Numbered from the stretch's first letter, positions 19,444 through 30,300 are shown. The stretch: DNA of 64,000 nucleotides from Acidobacteriaceae bacterium (GCA_003134655.1 PLBY01000068.1:204183-268182), one strand, 5' to 3'. A program made the numbers and translations. The notes: generated from the sequence alone by a model not told the origin.

Positions 19444-19761
19444 ATGAAAGCATCTCGACTCGCGGTCGCTATATGTTCGTTGCTTTTCGCGCTCACCGCG
19501 ACCGCCCAGACTCCCCCTGCCGCAACTCTGACCGAAAACCCGGTCTTCCAGAAAAACTGCGCGAAGTGTCACGGCAAAACCGGCGAAGGCCGCCACTTCG
19601 CCGGGCCATCGCTTGTCTCAGAGAAAACTACGTCCACGTCTGCTGACGAACTTCGTGACATCATCACCAACGGCAAACACCACATGCCAAAGTTCGCTGG
19701 CAAACTGACTCCAGAAGAAATCAATACTCTCGTGCAGCAGATCACTGCGTCGAAGAAGTGA
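19444..19761 (+). CDS. Small periplasmic monohaem cytochrome c
   Basis: 105 residues. Cleavable signal peptide (about 1-22, ending near ATAQT), the haem attachment motif CAKCH (about residues 39-43) and an axial Met candidate in KHHMPKF. AGGAGG precedes the ATG. It is a class I-like electron carrier. Its last 20 bases overlap the 3' end of the convergent GH9 gene. Confidence 0.9.
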   Translation: MKASRLAVAICSLLFALTATAQTPPAATLTENPVFQKNCAKCHGKTGEGRHFAGPSLVSEKTTSTSADELRDIITNGKHHMPKFAGKLTPEEINTLVQQITASKK

Positions 19762-22264
19762 GCGGCGTCTTACTCTCGCTCTTCGTCTCCGCATGCGCAG
19801 CGTTCGCCGCCAGAATGAAAGACGTTACTCCGTCCACCACATATTCGTTTTCGTACCACAGGAACGGCCATCCATCCTTGAGTTCCGGAAAGTCCGGTTG
19901 AAGAACGACGACGCCCGGAATGATCCCTCCGGGAACAAAGGTATAGTCAGCCCGGTTGTTTCCGTAAGCAATCAGTTTCGACTGCGTCCCCACGCTCGAC
20001 ACATACGAAACATTCGACACCGGATGTCGCCCGAGCACGTAGTCCAGACCGTCGAGAGTGTACTGCGGGCCAATGCTCGCAGGGAAGGCTTGATGCAGCA
20101 GGTACATCTCCGTTGCGAACCTGGTCACTCCGCCGGACCCGCCCCACGTCCCTAAAGAGATGGGCACGCCCCAGGGGTTCTTCGAAAGCATCTCGGCTAG
20201 TTTGGGCTTGTATGCTTCAAGCGCCGAACGGACTCCGTCTTTGAACTCCTGACCCATGAAGGGAAGGGCGCGCGCCGCAGTGCCCCCTGCAAACGCGAAC
20301 TGATCCTTAGTCACCGGAAGGAGTTCGTTCAATCGCTTCCGGTAGATCTCGCCGCCGCGGGTTGAGATAAGTAGTTCGACCGCCGCTTCGATCTCGGCCT
20401 GCCGCAAATCGCTCCCAGTCGTGTTGAAAGAATGAAACAAGGCTGGCGGTTGCTTGTGCTCTTCGTCCCACACCCGCACGGCAGTTTGCAGGCACTCGTC
20501 TGCCATTTTGTCGTTGTATCCGCGCAGCACGCGACTGGCCGCTGCGAGAGCGCCGACAGCGTCATAGCTCAGCGCCGTCGTGTGCGTAGTGAATGCCCAA
20601 CGATCATCCGGAATTCCCGAATGAATGCCGTCGGTTTCCAACGGTCCCATTTTTTCCGAATAGATCCGGCCGTCCGTTTTCGAAGCGGTATCTCCCAGGT
20701 GTGTGTACTCCTCCAGCGTCGGCTCGATGATTCCCGGAATTGCGTGTCCGATCACCTGATACTGCGCCAGCAACAGCAGCACACCATGTTCAACTTGTTG
20801 CACCACGTCCGGGACGCCGTCCGGTTTTCGCATCTGGACGTACCGCGCCGCCTCGTCGACTGAGGTGTCATCCGACCTCACCCCGAACTGTTCCCACGCC
20901 AATACAAGGTCGCTGATGACGCGGGTCTGCGTCTGGGTTCGCAGGTCAAAGTCCCCGGCGTCGTACCACCCGCCTACATTCAGGCCAGGAATGTGCTGCC
21001 CTGGACTGAACGGCGAGTCCGTCGTCGGCCCCTGCTGGTAACCGTCGAAATGCGTGTAATTGACTGGCGCCTGTCGGGCATCATCGAGATGCGACGCTCC
21101 ATGCCATATTCGATATCCTTCACGCACCTTCACGTGGTCCATCTGCTCCGGCAGATACGTTTCGAGCGAAGGCCGCCAGATCCCGTCGTACACATCCCGC
21201 GCGATGCGAAAAGGTCCGGTTCTCTGGCCCGCATATTCGATCGCATAGATCCCCGGCTCGCGCACCGTAGAGAAATCGAAACGCGCGTATTGGTAGCGCA
21301 TCCACTTTCCCCAGGGCTTCACTTCGCCACTGAATGCCTCCTGATACTCGCCCTCCGGCGTAAGCCGCAGAACGCGTGCCACTTTGGGAGAGTCGAACTG
21401 CGGATCGAGTTCCACCACGGCAACTTTCTCGCGCTCGGGCGTATAGCCGACCTGGTTGTAGCCCACTATCGGCGGGCGCACCCAGCCCGCGATCACGTTG
21501 GGACGAACGTGCCACACCACCACGTCGCCCGTCTTGCCGGCGGGAATCAACGTGCGCATCACAAACCATCCGTTCTGCGCCTTGTTGCGGCCGTCGAAAA
21601 GAAAGATGGGGCCGCTGTCGGAAGTGATGGTCACGCGCGTCGCCGGATCCTCCGGCGACAAAACGATTCGCTGACCTGAGGCCAGCGGTAGCGGCTCGAC
21701 GGTTCCATCCGTTGCCCTCTGCATTGGCCCGTCCGAGTGACGGGGAAACAGTCCGGCGCCGTCATCCATCAGATACGACTTGCCAAAATATGATGTTGGC
21801 AAGAACTCCAGGTTGAATCCAGCCTTGCCCGCGAGCGCAGCGGGTACCGGCTGATCCAGTTGCACGGCAGCTCGAAATCCTCCCGGCTCAGGCCGCACGT
21901 CGATGCGATAACTCAGCCCGCGATCCGTATATGTGCAGGTTGCCGCGACTTCGTCGGGAGCGACCCGTTTCCGTTCCTTGAAATCCGGAATGGGGTCCCA
22001 CTGCTCGGGCGTCGCAGACAGCCGTACGTCTCCGCCGGTCGCAATGCGCTGATCTTGCAGGATAATCTCCATCCCGTTCATCTTCTGATCGCCGAATACC
22101 CGGTGATATTCGTTGTGAAACAGGAGCACGCTCAAGCCGTGCGTCTCGAGCACATCGTGTTCCGTCAAATGCAGATCAGAAGTGGACGACTGCGCGCGCG
22201 CGTGATGGGGGAAAAAAATGGCCAGTGCAGATAAAAGCAGAAACAGCGTCGATCGTGCGTTCAA
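19742..22264 (-). CDS. Secreted glycoside hydrolase family 9 (endoglucanase/cellulase-like)
   Basis: 840 residues from a TTG start at 22264, which sits six bases after AGGAG. Signal peptide 1-24 ending in ARAQ. An Ig-like CelD-N domain (PPIVGYNQVGYTPEREKVAV onward, about 260-355) precedes the (alpha/alpha)6 catalytic domain with GGWYDAGDFDLRTQ (catalytic Asp pair), GRHPVSNVSYV (His region) and the C-terminal WYENEYVVDG carrying the proton-donor Glu. The first 230 residues are an extra, unassigned beta-rich domain. It probably cuts beta-glucan in the periplasm or outside. It forms a two-gene unit with the secreted protein upstream. Confidence 0.9.
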   Translation of the reverse strand: MNARSTLFLLLSALAIFFPHHARAQSSTSDLHLTEHDVLETHGLSVLLFHNEYHRVFGDQKMNGMEIILQDQRIATGGDVRLSATPEQWDPIPDFKERKRVAPDEVAATCTYTDRGLSYRIDVRPEPGGFRAAVQLDQPVPAALAGKAGFNLEFLPTSYFGKSYLMDDGAGLFPRHSDGPMQRATDGTVEPLPLASGQRIVLSPEDPATRVTITSDSGPIFLFDGRNKAQNGWFVMRTLIPAGKTGDVVVWHVRPNVIAGWVRPPIVGYNQVGYTPEREKVAVVELDPQFDSPKVARVLRLTPEGEYQEAFSGEVKPWGKWMRYQYARFDFSTVREPGIYAIEYAGQRTGPFRIARDVYDGIWRPSLETYLPEQMDHVKVREGYRIWHGASHLDDARQAPVNYTHFDGYQQGPTTDSPFSPGQHIPGLNVGGWYDAGDFDLRTQTQTRVISDLVLAWEQFGVRSDDTSVDEAARYVQMRKPDGVPDVVQQVEHGVLLLLAQYQVIGHAIPGIIEPTLEEYTHLGDTASKTDGRIYSEKMGPLETDGIHSGIPDDRWAFTTHTTALSYDAVGALAAASRVLRGYNDKMADECLQTAVRVWDEEHKQPPALFHSFNTTGSDLRQAEIEAAVELLISTRGGEIYRKRLNELLPVTKDQFAFAGGTAARALPFMGQEFKDGVRSALEAYKPKLAEMLSKNPWGVPISLGTWGGSGGVTRFATEMYLLHQAFPASIGPQYTLDGLDYVLGRHPVSNVSYVSSVGTQSKLIAYGNNRADYTFVPGGIIPGVVVLQPDFPELKDGWPFLWYENEYVVDGVTSFILAANAAHAETKSESKTPLTSSTQ

Positions 22265-22290
22265 TATGAACTCCTGAGATTGCCGGCGGT

Positions 22291-22938
22291 CTATTTCGCG
22301 GGTGCGGTTTCTTCAATTTTCACGTTGGAGAACACTGCCGTTTCCAAGGTGGTTGCCACGTGCGAGCAGACGCCCAGTCCGACGTACACGGGATCCTTCA
22401 GCCCCACGTATTCAATCGGACCGACCACCTTCAATTCTTCGTTCGGCTTTCCGGCATACATCGTGAACCGGCTTTCTTTCCTCTCAATCCGCAACCGCAC
22501 CGGTCCGTCGACCTGGGTGAAGACCTGATAAGTCTGTTCATTGGCCGCGCCGCGAAATTGCAGGGATGTAAGTCCGTTCCCATGGGACACCGCGTCCGCA
22601 TATGCCGATCCCGGTTCCAGACTCTGCCGGATCATAAGCACTGCCTTGCGATGTTCCGCGCTGCTCGTGCCCACCCACTGCACGTCGGCGGAAAGAGTCA
22701 GATCCCCAGACGCCTTCTTCCAAACGAAGTAGAACGCGTCAGACGCACCCCACACGTTGGCGCCGCCCCCGGTGATTCGATACTCACCCTTCGCGGCATC
22801 ATAGTGTGCGGTTCCATCCGGCGGCGTCTGGCCAACACTTCCCTGGTTTGTAAAGATTCCTAGGTCGTTTGTCTGTGCCAGGCCGATGGCCACGAAAGCC
22901 ATGACCAGCACACTGGAGAATGCAAACAAAGCTTTCAC
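22291..22938 (-). CDS. Secreted DUF1349/LamG-like beta-sandwich protein
   Basis: 215 residues with a signal peptide (1-21, ends GLAQ). The remainder (GGGANVWGASDAFYFVWKKA, LSADVQWVG, RKAVLMIRQSL, YVGLGVCSHV) looks like a concanavalin-type sandwich, as found at the N-terminus of some acidobacterial TolB-like proteins and in DUF1349. No catalytic residues can be assigned; carbohydrate binding is plausible. It ends 26 bp before the GH9 start, so the two are likely co-expressed. Confidence 0.8.
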   Translation of the reverse strand: MKALFAFSSVLVMAFVAIGLAQTNDLGIFTNQGSVGQTPPDGTAHYDAAKGEYRITGGGANVWGASDAFYFVWKKASGDLTLSADVQWVGTSSAEHRKAVLMIRQSLEPGSAYADAVSHGNGLTSLQFRGAANEQTYQVFTQVDGPVRLRIERKESRFTMYAGKPNEELKVVGPIEYVGLKDPVYVGLGVCSHVATTLETAVFSNVKIEETAPAK

Positions 22939-23163
22939 TTTTGTACTCCTGCGGTGGTGCCATCATCGAATGGCATGGTCCAGATTTGGCGCCACGATTC
23001 TAAACGATGCAGCGGGACAGAAACCCGGTCACCGAGACCTCATTGTTTCGAGCGGAGCGCATGCCACTTGCACGCCCCGAGGGCAGCTGCTGTTTCCGTC
23101 CAACGAAGGGTCCATCACCTTGGTCACTATCGTGCAACTCCACTACGCCCCTAGAATCTCACT

Positions 23164-23895
23164 ATGACGTTGGACTCACTCCTCCTGAGCCAGGATCCGG
23201 AATTGGTTCGTGTGATCCGGCCCACGCTCGAGAAACTGTCGATTGATGTGGAGATCTGCCATGAGGCGCGGGCTGGCACCGACATTCTGATCTCTGACAA
23301 GTTCGACGCTGTGATCGTGGATTGCGACGATTTGAATGGCGGGCTCGCCGTGCTGCAGGGCATGCGCAGCACTCCCAGCAACAAGAACTCCGTGGCCTTC
23401 GCCATCCTCAACGGACATAAAACGACTACACAGGAAGCCTTTGGCATGGGCGCCAACTTCGTGCTGCAGAAACCCATCAGCGCCCTCAACGCGTTGCGCT
23501 GTTTTCACGCGGCCCTGAATTTCATGATCAAGGAGCGCCGCCGCTACTTCCGCCAGCCCGTGAAGATGCTGGTCAAAGTGATCTACGAAGGAAAGACTCT
23601 GAACGCGACCAGCACCAACATCAGCGAAGGCGGCATCGCTGTGATGTTACGGGAGGCGTTGCCGAAAGGCGCTGCGCCGCATTTGAAGTTTTCCCTGCCG
23701 GGTAGTGGCATCGACGTTGAAGTTGAGGCAGAAGTGGCCTGGGTCGACGTCAAGGGCCTCGCCGGTTTCCGATTTCATAACGTTCCGCAGATTTCCCAGA
23801 AGCACCTGGAGCACTGGCTCGACGAACAGATTGAACGGGAATTTCCAGGAACCAAAGAGCGGTTGGCCTCCGCAGAGTCCGAAACCTCGCACTAA
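23164..23895 (+). CDS. Receiver-like domain fused to a PilZ (c-di-GMP binding) domain
   Basis: 243 residues. The N-terminal 115 residues look like a response-regulator receiver: D11, the phosphoacceptor-position D53 in VIVDCDD and K103 in LQKPIS are present, but the usual conserved Thr/Ser is not evident. A PilZ domain follows, with RRYFR (126-130) and NISEGG (152-157, the [D/N]xSxxG motif), both needed for c-di-GMP binding. It is a likely c-di-GMP effector and stands alone. A GGDEF/HD-GYP protein is encoded 4 kb away. Confidence 0.85.
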   Translation: MTLDSLLLSQDPELVRVIRPTLEKLSIDVEICHEARAGTDILISDKFDAVIVDCDDLNGGLAVLQGMRSTPSNKNSVAFAILNGHKTTTQEAFGMGANFVLQKPISALNALRCFHAALNFMIKERRRYFRQPVKMLVKVIYEGKTLNATSTNISEGGIAVMLREALPKGAAPHLKFSLPGSGIDVEVEAEVAWVDVKGLAGFRFHNVPQISQKHLEHWLDEQIEREFPGTKERLASAESETSH

Positions 23896-24047
23896 GCGCA
23901 TCTCCCAACCTGTATCTCCCCTCACTTGAATCCATCAGTACGCGCCCCCAGTCTGCCCAAAGTGGGGGTATCTCCCTTTAGACTTGCGCCCGGCTCTACT
24001 CGTGGCAATCTGATAGATCACCAGTCGAAGATTCCAGGAGAGACACA

Positions 24048-24284
24048 ATGTTGACCAATGACTTCCGCATTTCCAAGGTGCAAAGAACGCTACGCTGGTT
24101 TGAAGAGGATATTCCGCTGCTCAACATGCGCGTGAAGGAGCTTTCGAAGGAGCGGCAGGAATCCGCCCGAAAGTTCGCGGCGGCGGTGATCGATCAGACC
24201 CGCGCCGAGCTGGAAAGGCTTCTGCAAGAGCAGCCGCACGACATGCAAGATTCGAGCGAAATGCCCTGCGAGCCCGCGGACTAG
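24048..24284 (+). CDS. Small conserved-looking hypothetical protein, coiled-coil/charged
   Basis: 78 residues, preceded by AGGAGA. A hydrophobic/charged helix pattern (WFEEDIPLLNMRVKELSKER, then AAAVIDQTRAELERLLQEQ) suggests a small alpha-helical, possibly dimeric cytoplasmic protein. I do not recognise a family. It is convergent with lpxC, with 26 bp between stops. Good ribosome-binding site and helix periodicity support a real gene. Confidence 0.65.
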   Translation: MLTNDFRISKVQRTLRWFEEDIPLLNMRVKELSKERQESARKFAAAVIDQTRAELERLLQEQPHDMQDSSEMPCEPAD

Positions 24285-24310
24285 CAACGCCAAAACCCAC
24301 AAGTCCCAAT

Positions 24311-25222
24311 CTACAGAGAAGATCCCGCGGCGGCTTCAGCCCCGGATTGAATGCCGCTCGCCTTGTCTTCGTCGGGGAAAGTGACTTCCTCCCACAGGGT
24401 CTTGTCGCGCAGGATGCGCGAGACCAGCGCGGTGTGCATGGCGTGACCGGCGCGGTCGGCAACCACGTTACCCAGAATTTGCTTGCCCAAAAGCGCCAGA
24501 TCGCCGACCAGATCCAGCACTTTGTGGCGCACGAATTCATCGGGGAAGCGGAGCGGCCCGTTCTCGACCCCATCGCGGGTGAGCACGATGCAGTTCTCAC
24601 TGGAAGCGCCGCGAATCAGGCCCATGTTGCGCATGGCCTGCTCGTCCTCGCGCGATCCAAAGGTGCGCGCGCCCGCGATGTGCTTCAGATAACTTCCGTT
24701 GGTCAGTTCCACCTGAAAGGTCTCTTTCCCAATCAGCGGGTGGGGAAAATTGATCGCGTAGGAAACCGAATAGGTGTCCGAGGGATACACCGCGATGAAC
24801 TTGTTCCCCTCACGCATCTCGACCTCGCGGCGAATCTTCAGATACTTGCGGAGACGCCGCTGCTTACGGATGCCCGCCTTGCGAATCATCTCGACGAACG
24901 GACGCGCGCTACCGTCGAGGATGGGCAATTCGAGGTTGTCGAGCTCGACGATCGCGTTGTCAATGCCCATGCCGATGAATGCGGAAAGCACGTGCTCGGT
25001 GGTGGAAATGAGCACGCCTTTTTTCATGAGGCTGGTGGCGTAACTGACGCGAGCGACGTTGCGGCTCACGGCCTCGATTTCGAAACCGTCCAGATCGGTG
25101 CGGCGAAACACGATGCCCGTGTCAGATGGGGCCGGCAGGATGCGCATGGAGACCGGGGCGCCGCTGTGCAGGCCCACACCACTACACTCCACGGCGGAGC
25201 GGATTGTTTGCTCGTGCGTCAA
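24311..25222 (-). CDS. lpxC: UDP-3-O-acyl-N-acetylglucosamine deacetylase
   Basis: 303 residues from a TTG start. Typical N-terminus EQTIRSAVECSGVGLHSG. Zinc ligands are His in TTEHVLSAFIG and His/Asp in VRHKVLDLVGD, and the catalytic His is in GHAMHTAL. It catalyses the committed step of lipid A synthesis in the cytoplasm, so the host is a diderm with LPS. It is monocistronic here, without the usual envA/ftsZ or lpxA neighbours. Confidence 0.95.
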   Translation of the reverse strand: MTHEQTIRSAVECSGVGLHSGAPVSMRILPAPSDTGIVFRRTDLDGFEIEAVSRNVARVSYATSLMKKGVLISTTEHVLSAFIGMGIDNAIVELDNLELPILDGSARPFVEMIRKAGIRKQRRLRKYLKIRREVEMREGNKFIAVYPSDTYSVSYAINFPHPLIGKETFQVELTNGSYLKHIAGARTFGSREDEQAMRNMGLIRGASSENCIVLTRDGVENGPLRFPDEFVRHKVLDLVGDLALLGKQILGNVVADRAGHAMHTALVSRILRDKTLWEEVTFPDEDKASGIQSGAEAAAGSSL

Positions 25223-25281
25223 GAATGACTCAAGGATGTTCCCGTGAATGCAGTAGACTACGCTTCCGTCAAGAAAACTGT

Positions 25282-25301
25282 CTGTGGCAGAAACGCCACA
25301 G
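25282..25301. other. Hairpin in the leader region of lpxC
   Basis: CTGTGGC-AGAAAC-GCCACAG, a perfect 7-bp stem about 60 bp upstream of the lpxC start codon. It could be a leader structure or protein-binding site. No T-tract follows. Nothing else is recognised in the 25223-25463 gap. Confidence 0.35.
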
Positions 25302-25463
25302 TCCGTGGTGTCGTGGCGCGGTTGACAGAGAGACTTGAAGCTCGCCGTTCAGAGAGCCATAACTGTATTCATTACAATAGATTACGTGAGATCGGGCCGG
25401 GCGCAGGCGCGGGTTGCGGGAATCTAGAAGGGTAATAGGATTCCACCGGAGTATCAATTCCCC

Positions 25464-26318
25464 TTAGTGCTTGCTTTGCTTGCCGGGAGTTTTGTTGGGG
25501 TTGTAGCCGGAATTGGGGTCGAACATCGCCTCATCCAGTCCCTGATTGATGGTCACCGAGTTCAGGAAACGCTGGTTCGACATGTCCCCGTTGAAGAAGC
25601 GAGTGACATTGTAGGGCGCCATGATCGTGGACACCTGGCGGTAGTTCTCGTAGACCTCGTCTTCCAGATTCTTCTGCCTGTCGACGGGGTCACGCCAAGT
25701 GAAGGACTTTTTTACCGGTAGGTGCGAGTCGGTATCAAAGTACAGGGTAACGCTCTCGTCCTGAGAGTTGATCAAGGTTACCTGGTGAGAAGAATGTTGC
25801 GCTGCGATGGCGAGTCCTTCATACAAAAAGATCACGCCCGGATCGGTGACCCAGGTGCGCAGGACCGTGTCGAGCGAGAACCGGTGCCGGCGCATGTAGT
25901 CCAGACGAGTCTTTTCCTCGATGGGATGCGGGCCTTTGTAGGTAATTTCGTATGCCTTGTCGCCGACGTACAACTCCGCGATGTCGCGTTCCTTGGTGAG
26001 TTCCACCCGCTCTTTGTCGGGAAACTCGGCAAAACTCCAGAACACGCCGCCTCCGCTTTCCCGGCCATGGTGGAAGCTGTAGATGCGTCCCTGCTGTTCG
26101 CGGTCGCGAATGGTGAGGTATGCCTTGCCACCCAAGGCTTCAATTCCCTGATCAACAATGGCTCTGGCCTTGTGCGCGTTTTCCTGGTCCGCAGGAACCG
26201 CGGCCTGTGATTGCGATGTGCCCGGCGGCGACCCTTGGGCAGCGGCGGGACGAGGCTCCCCGCCCGCCTGAGCCCAGGCCGAACACACCAAAATCAGAAT
26301 CGGGAGAAACTGTTTCAT
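25464..26318 (-). CDS. Secreted LolA-like / outer-membrane lipoprotein-sorting-like hypothetical protein
   Basis: 284 residues from the ATG at 26318, chosen because it begins a clear signal peptide (MKQFLPILILVCSAWAQA). After a Pro/Gln-rich linker comes GGKAYLTIRDREQQGRIYSF and a series of beta strands (ELYVGDKAYEITYKG, VTLYFDTDSHLPVKKSFTWR), which resembles LolA/LolB-type half-barrel proteins common in Acidobacteria. Periplasmic. Its function is unknown. No catalytic motif is visible. Confidence 0.75.
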   Translation of the reverse strand: MKQFLPILILVCSAWAQAGGEPRPAAAQGSPPGTSQSQAAVPADQENAHKARAIVDQGIEALGGKAYLTIRDREQQGRIYSFHHGRESGGGVFWSFAEFPDKERVELTKERDIAELYVGDKAYEITYKGPHPIEEKTRLDYMRRHRFSLDTVLRTWVTDPGVIFLYEGLAIAAQHSSHQVTLINSQDESVTLYFDTDSHLPVKKSFTWRDPVDRQKNLEDEVYENYRQVSTIMAPYNVTRFFNGDMSNQRFLNSVTINQGLDEAMFDPNSGYNPNKTPGKQSKH

Positions 26319-26474
26319 TCCACTTGAGGGAGTGATCGCGTGCAATCAGGATTGTAGCGTTTCTTGGGGACTTTCCGCCCGCAGCAATGACAACTCCTCT
26401 CATCCCTTGGATGCAGGAAATGGTGCAATTGCAAGCTGGCGGCGTTCGTTTTTACGGTGCTTTTCTGACTCTGA

Positions 26475-27257
26475 CTATCCCGCTAGGACCGCACCGCCGT
26501 TTACGTTGAAGACCTCTCCATTGATGAAACTGGCGAGTTCCGTGCACAGAAACAGCACGGGAGCCGCGATCTCCTCGGGCCGTCCGACGCGGCCCATGGG
26601 AATCGTCCTGCGAATCTCGTCGCCGCTCTTCGGATCGGCGAGGGCCCCGGCGCTCATGTCCGTATCGACCCAGCCGGGGGCGACGCAGTTCACGTAGATC
26701 CCGGCGGAAGCCAGTTCGGAGGACAAGCTCTTGGTGAGGCTGATGACAGCGCCCTTGGTTGCCGAGTAGTCGCAATGAAAGGCCTCGCCCCGCTGGCCGC
26801 TCGTGGAACTGATCAACACAATGTGTCCCGCCGGCGCCTCTGTGCGGGGCTGCGACTTCATCTGCGCGACCGCGTGTTTGACCAGCCCGAAAACTCCGTC
26901 AAGATTGATCGACAAAGTCGAGCGCCACTGATCATCGGACATGCGCTCGATAGGCACATCCTGCTCCGGCCACACGCCGTGGTTGGCGATGAGAATGTCG
27001 AGTCGGCCGAAATGGCGCACGGTTTCAGACACAAGGGCACGAGCCGCCTCCGGCGTATTCAGGTCGGAAGCAATAGGATGGCTGACGCCCGTGCCACACT
27101 CCTTGGCCAGCGCTTCGGCCTGAGACCGGGCACTGCGATAGCTGAAAGCGACCTTGGCGCCTGCGGCAGTGAACATACGCACGGTGGCTGCGCCGATGCC
27201 GCGCGAACCGCCAGAAATGAGGGCGACCTTACCGGAGAGAGAAAGTGGGATGGACAT
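26475..27257 (-). CDS. SDR-family oxidoreductase (FabG-like)
   Basis: 260 residues. SGGSRGIGAATVRMF cofactor loop near residue 15, NHGV replacing the usual NNAG, catalytic Ser in LISSTSGQRGE, and Tyr/Lys in DYSATKGA. It is closest in form to 3-oxoacyl-ACP reductases and related SDRs, but it stands outside any fatty acid cluster, so the substrate is open. The stop lies about 130 bp from the LolA-like gene start. Confidence 0.85.
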   Translation of the reverse strand: MSIPLSLSGKVALISGGSRGIGAATVRMFTAAGAKVAFSYRSARSQAEALAKECGTGVSHPIASDLNTPEAARALVSETVRHFGRLDILIANHGVWPEQDVPIERMSDDQWRSTLSINLDGVFGLVKHAVAQMKSQPRTEAPAGHIVLISSTSGQRGEAFHCDYSATKGAVISLTKSLSSELASAGIYVNCVAPGWVDTDMSAGALADPKSGDEIRRTIPMGRVGRPEEIAAPVLFLCTELASFINGEVFNVNGGAVLAG

Positions 27258-27305
27258 AGCAGACTAGTGTCCCGTTTCCCGTCTGCTGTTGCAAGTGGGG
27301 GTGGG

Positions 27306-30300
27306 TCAGTCTCCCGTGCCGGAAGACATGCGTTCCGACTTCAGTCCGCGCAGAAGCAGGCGCACCAGCATGCCGTCGAAGCCCGTTCCACTCATTTTGG
27401 AAAGTTCCTCGAGCGCTTGCTCGGGTGTCCGCGCCGCCGCAAACGACTGCTCGGTGACCATGTTGGCATACGCATCGGTGAGCGCGATAATGCGTGCCCA
27501 GAGCGGGATCTCTTCGCCCCGCAACCCGTCGGGATAGCCCGAGCCGTCGAAGCGCTGATGATGATGTTCGATCGCCTCCCGCATCATTTGGGAGTGTGGG
27601 ATCGTGCCCACGATCTCCGCTCCCACGTGAGCGTGCATTTTCACTTGCTGGAATTCGTCTTCGCCCATCGGTCCTGGCTTATTGAGGACGCGCTCGGGAA
27701 TGAAAATCTTGCCCACGTCATGCACACGGGCGGCATACACCAGGTCGGCCGTCTCCTCGGAAGACAGGCCCAGGGCGCGGGCAATCACTTCCGTATAGCG
27801 CGCCACCAGATCGCCGTGACCCGCGCTCTGCATCTCGCGCGATTCGGCCGCGCGGCTCAGAGATTCGATGGCCTCCTTCAGCAGGGGTGCGTTGGTCCCT
27901 TCATCCCCGCTGCAGAGTTTGAATAGGGTTGAGGTCAGCTCCTCGAGATGTTCGGGTCCGGAATTCTCACGCTGCAGGAAGCCCTCGATATACGCCGAGA
28001 TCTGCTGGCGCTGCCGGGCAAAGTCCTGGCCCTCGACAAACTCTTGTGCTGTTGAAACTGAGTTCCCGCCCGAGCGCTTGGAAACGTACATGCCAGCGTC
28101 GGCCACGCGGATGATGTCCTCGATGGAGAACCCGTGCATAGGGAAACTAGCAACGCCGAAGCTGCCGGTGATGTGGTGTTCGCTCAGCATGGGATCGGTG
28201 GCCAGCCACTGGCGCAGGCGCTCGGCCAGCACCTGAGCCTGTTCGGCGCCGGTCTCGGGCATCAGTACGATGAACTCGTCGCCGCCGTAGCGGGCCACCA
28301 CGTTCGATTGCCGGGACTTCTGTTCCAGCAGCCGGCCCACACGCGCCAGCACCAGATCGCCCTCGAAGTGGCCCATCGTGTCGTTGACCTCTTTGAATTT
28401 GTCGAGATCGATGAGCACCACGGAGAACGGGCGCCCGGAACGCGAAGCGCGTTTCCACTCCGCCGACAGGGCTTCCCAGAAAAAGCGGCGGGTCTTGATG
28501 CCGGTTAGACCATCGGTGATGGATTGCTGCTGCAGTTTCTGGAAGACGAAAGCATTGTGCAGCGCGGTGGCCAGCAAGTCGGCGAGCGTATTGAGAATCA
28601 GAACATCCTGCGGCGAGAATGCATTCTCACTGCGGCTTTCAATATTCAGCACGCCCAGCAGAGATTCACCGTATGTAATCGGAATGCAGAGCACGGCGCG
28701 CGAGTCCGGAAGAATTCCTGTCAGATTGCCGGGCAGCGCATTCTGTACGAGGGCCCTTTCCCCGGTGCGGGCGACGCGGCCCAGAATGCCGGTTCCCAGC
28801 GGGATACGCTTACCCATGGCGTGTGCCGTGGCGCCGGCCTCAGCCTTGATCTCGATCTCTTTGGTTCCGTAATCGAGCAGGCCGATGCCGATGTGATCGA
28901 AGCTGAAGTTCTTTTGAATCTCGCCCACGATTTGGCCCAGCATGTGCACCGGATCGTCGCTGGAGATCGCCGTCCGGGAAACGTTGTTGAGGAAGGCAAG
29001 TTGCCGGGAACGGCGCTGCTCTTCGGCGAACAGGCGGGCATTCTCCACAGCGACCGAAACTTGTCCGGCGGCCGTCACGAGCACATCAAGATCGCGCTGT
29101 TCGAAGACGAATTCCCGGTCCGGGTTCATGGCGACCATGATTCCCGATGCCCTGTTGCCCACCTTGTCGCCCAGGAAGATGGGCGCGGCGATGAGGCATC
29201 TAGCTGGACGCTGCGGAACGTGCGCGATGCCCAGACTCTTGCGCGTGTTTTCCAGATCGGAGCGGATGAGGAGCGGTTCGCCCGTGCGGATGACGTACTC
29301 GGTGAAGGCATTCCGCAGTTCCCGAGTGCGCTTAGACAGAACGCGACTGTCTCGGATCTCCAGTTCGAAGCGGATCTGTTCGCCTTCCTGGAACGCGATG
29401 TAGAAGTGGCTGGTATCGAAGATCTGCCCCAGTTCAATCTGGATGGTGCGAAGGATTTCGTCCTGATCGAGGCGGGAACTGATCGCCTTTCCAATCTCCG
29501 TCAGCAGTTCGTACTCTTTCGTCCGGCGATGGGCATCGTGACTGACCACATAGTTTTCGAGCGTCAGGCCCAATTGCAGAGCCAGACCCACCATGAGCCG
29601 CGGACCGGACGAACCGAACGCCCTGCGTTCGGCATGGGGAAACAGGATCACACCGAAATTGTGTTCCCGCGTCTGCAGGTTGACGGCAGTCAGATTGCGG
29701 ACTTCCGCTTCCGTAAGAATCCGCTTGAATTCCGCGAAGGTTCCCATCGGCGCTACGGGCAGGGGTTCGGTCATCCCCGCCAGGTCCTGCGCCGTAAAGA
29801 CTCCGCTCTGCCGGTACGCCAGTTCGCAAACGTAATCGCCGGCCCCACTCTTTTCCAGCGCTTCGAGGAATCCCGGGGAGAATCCCTGTTGCACCGAAGG
29901 CAAGAGACCGCGCCAGCGTTCGGTGATCACAATCGCGGCGCGGTCCATGGGTAAAGCGCTGCGCAAGCGCTCCAGTGCGGCCAGCATGTTGGGCACCAGG
30001 TCCTCGGCGAATAGCAGGCGGCGCGGATCCACGCCCAGGGTCGACAGAGCCAGCGTATTTTCCTGCACCGCGTTGCGCTGGTTTTCAAACAGCACCATCA
30101 CCATGGCGATGCCCAGCAGCATCTGCGGCACCGGACCAAACAGGCGGCTGGCGTTGCCAAACATTTGCATCCACGGATGCTGCAGTTGTCCCACGCCCAT
30201 CAGCGCCGCCCACAGGGCGAGCGAGATGGCGAGCACCTGGAAGGCCAGCGATCCGCGCTTGTGGCCGTTCAAGTAAAAGACGGCGGAGCAATAGAGCAAG

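Noticed and set aside
26775..27926. 383-codon plus-strand frame across the SDR and GGDEF genes
   Set aside because: Antisense to two clear genes and it crosses their boundary.
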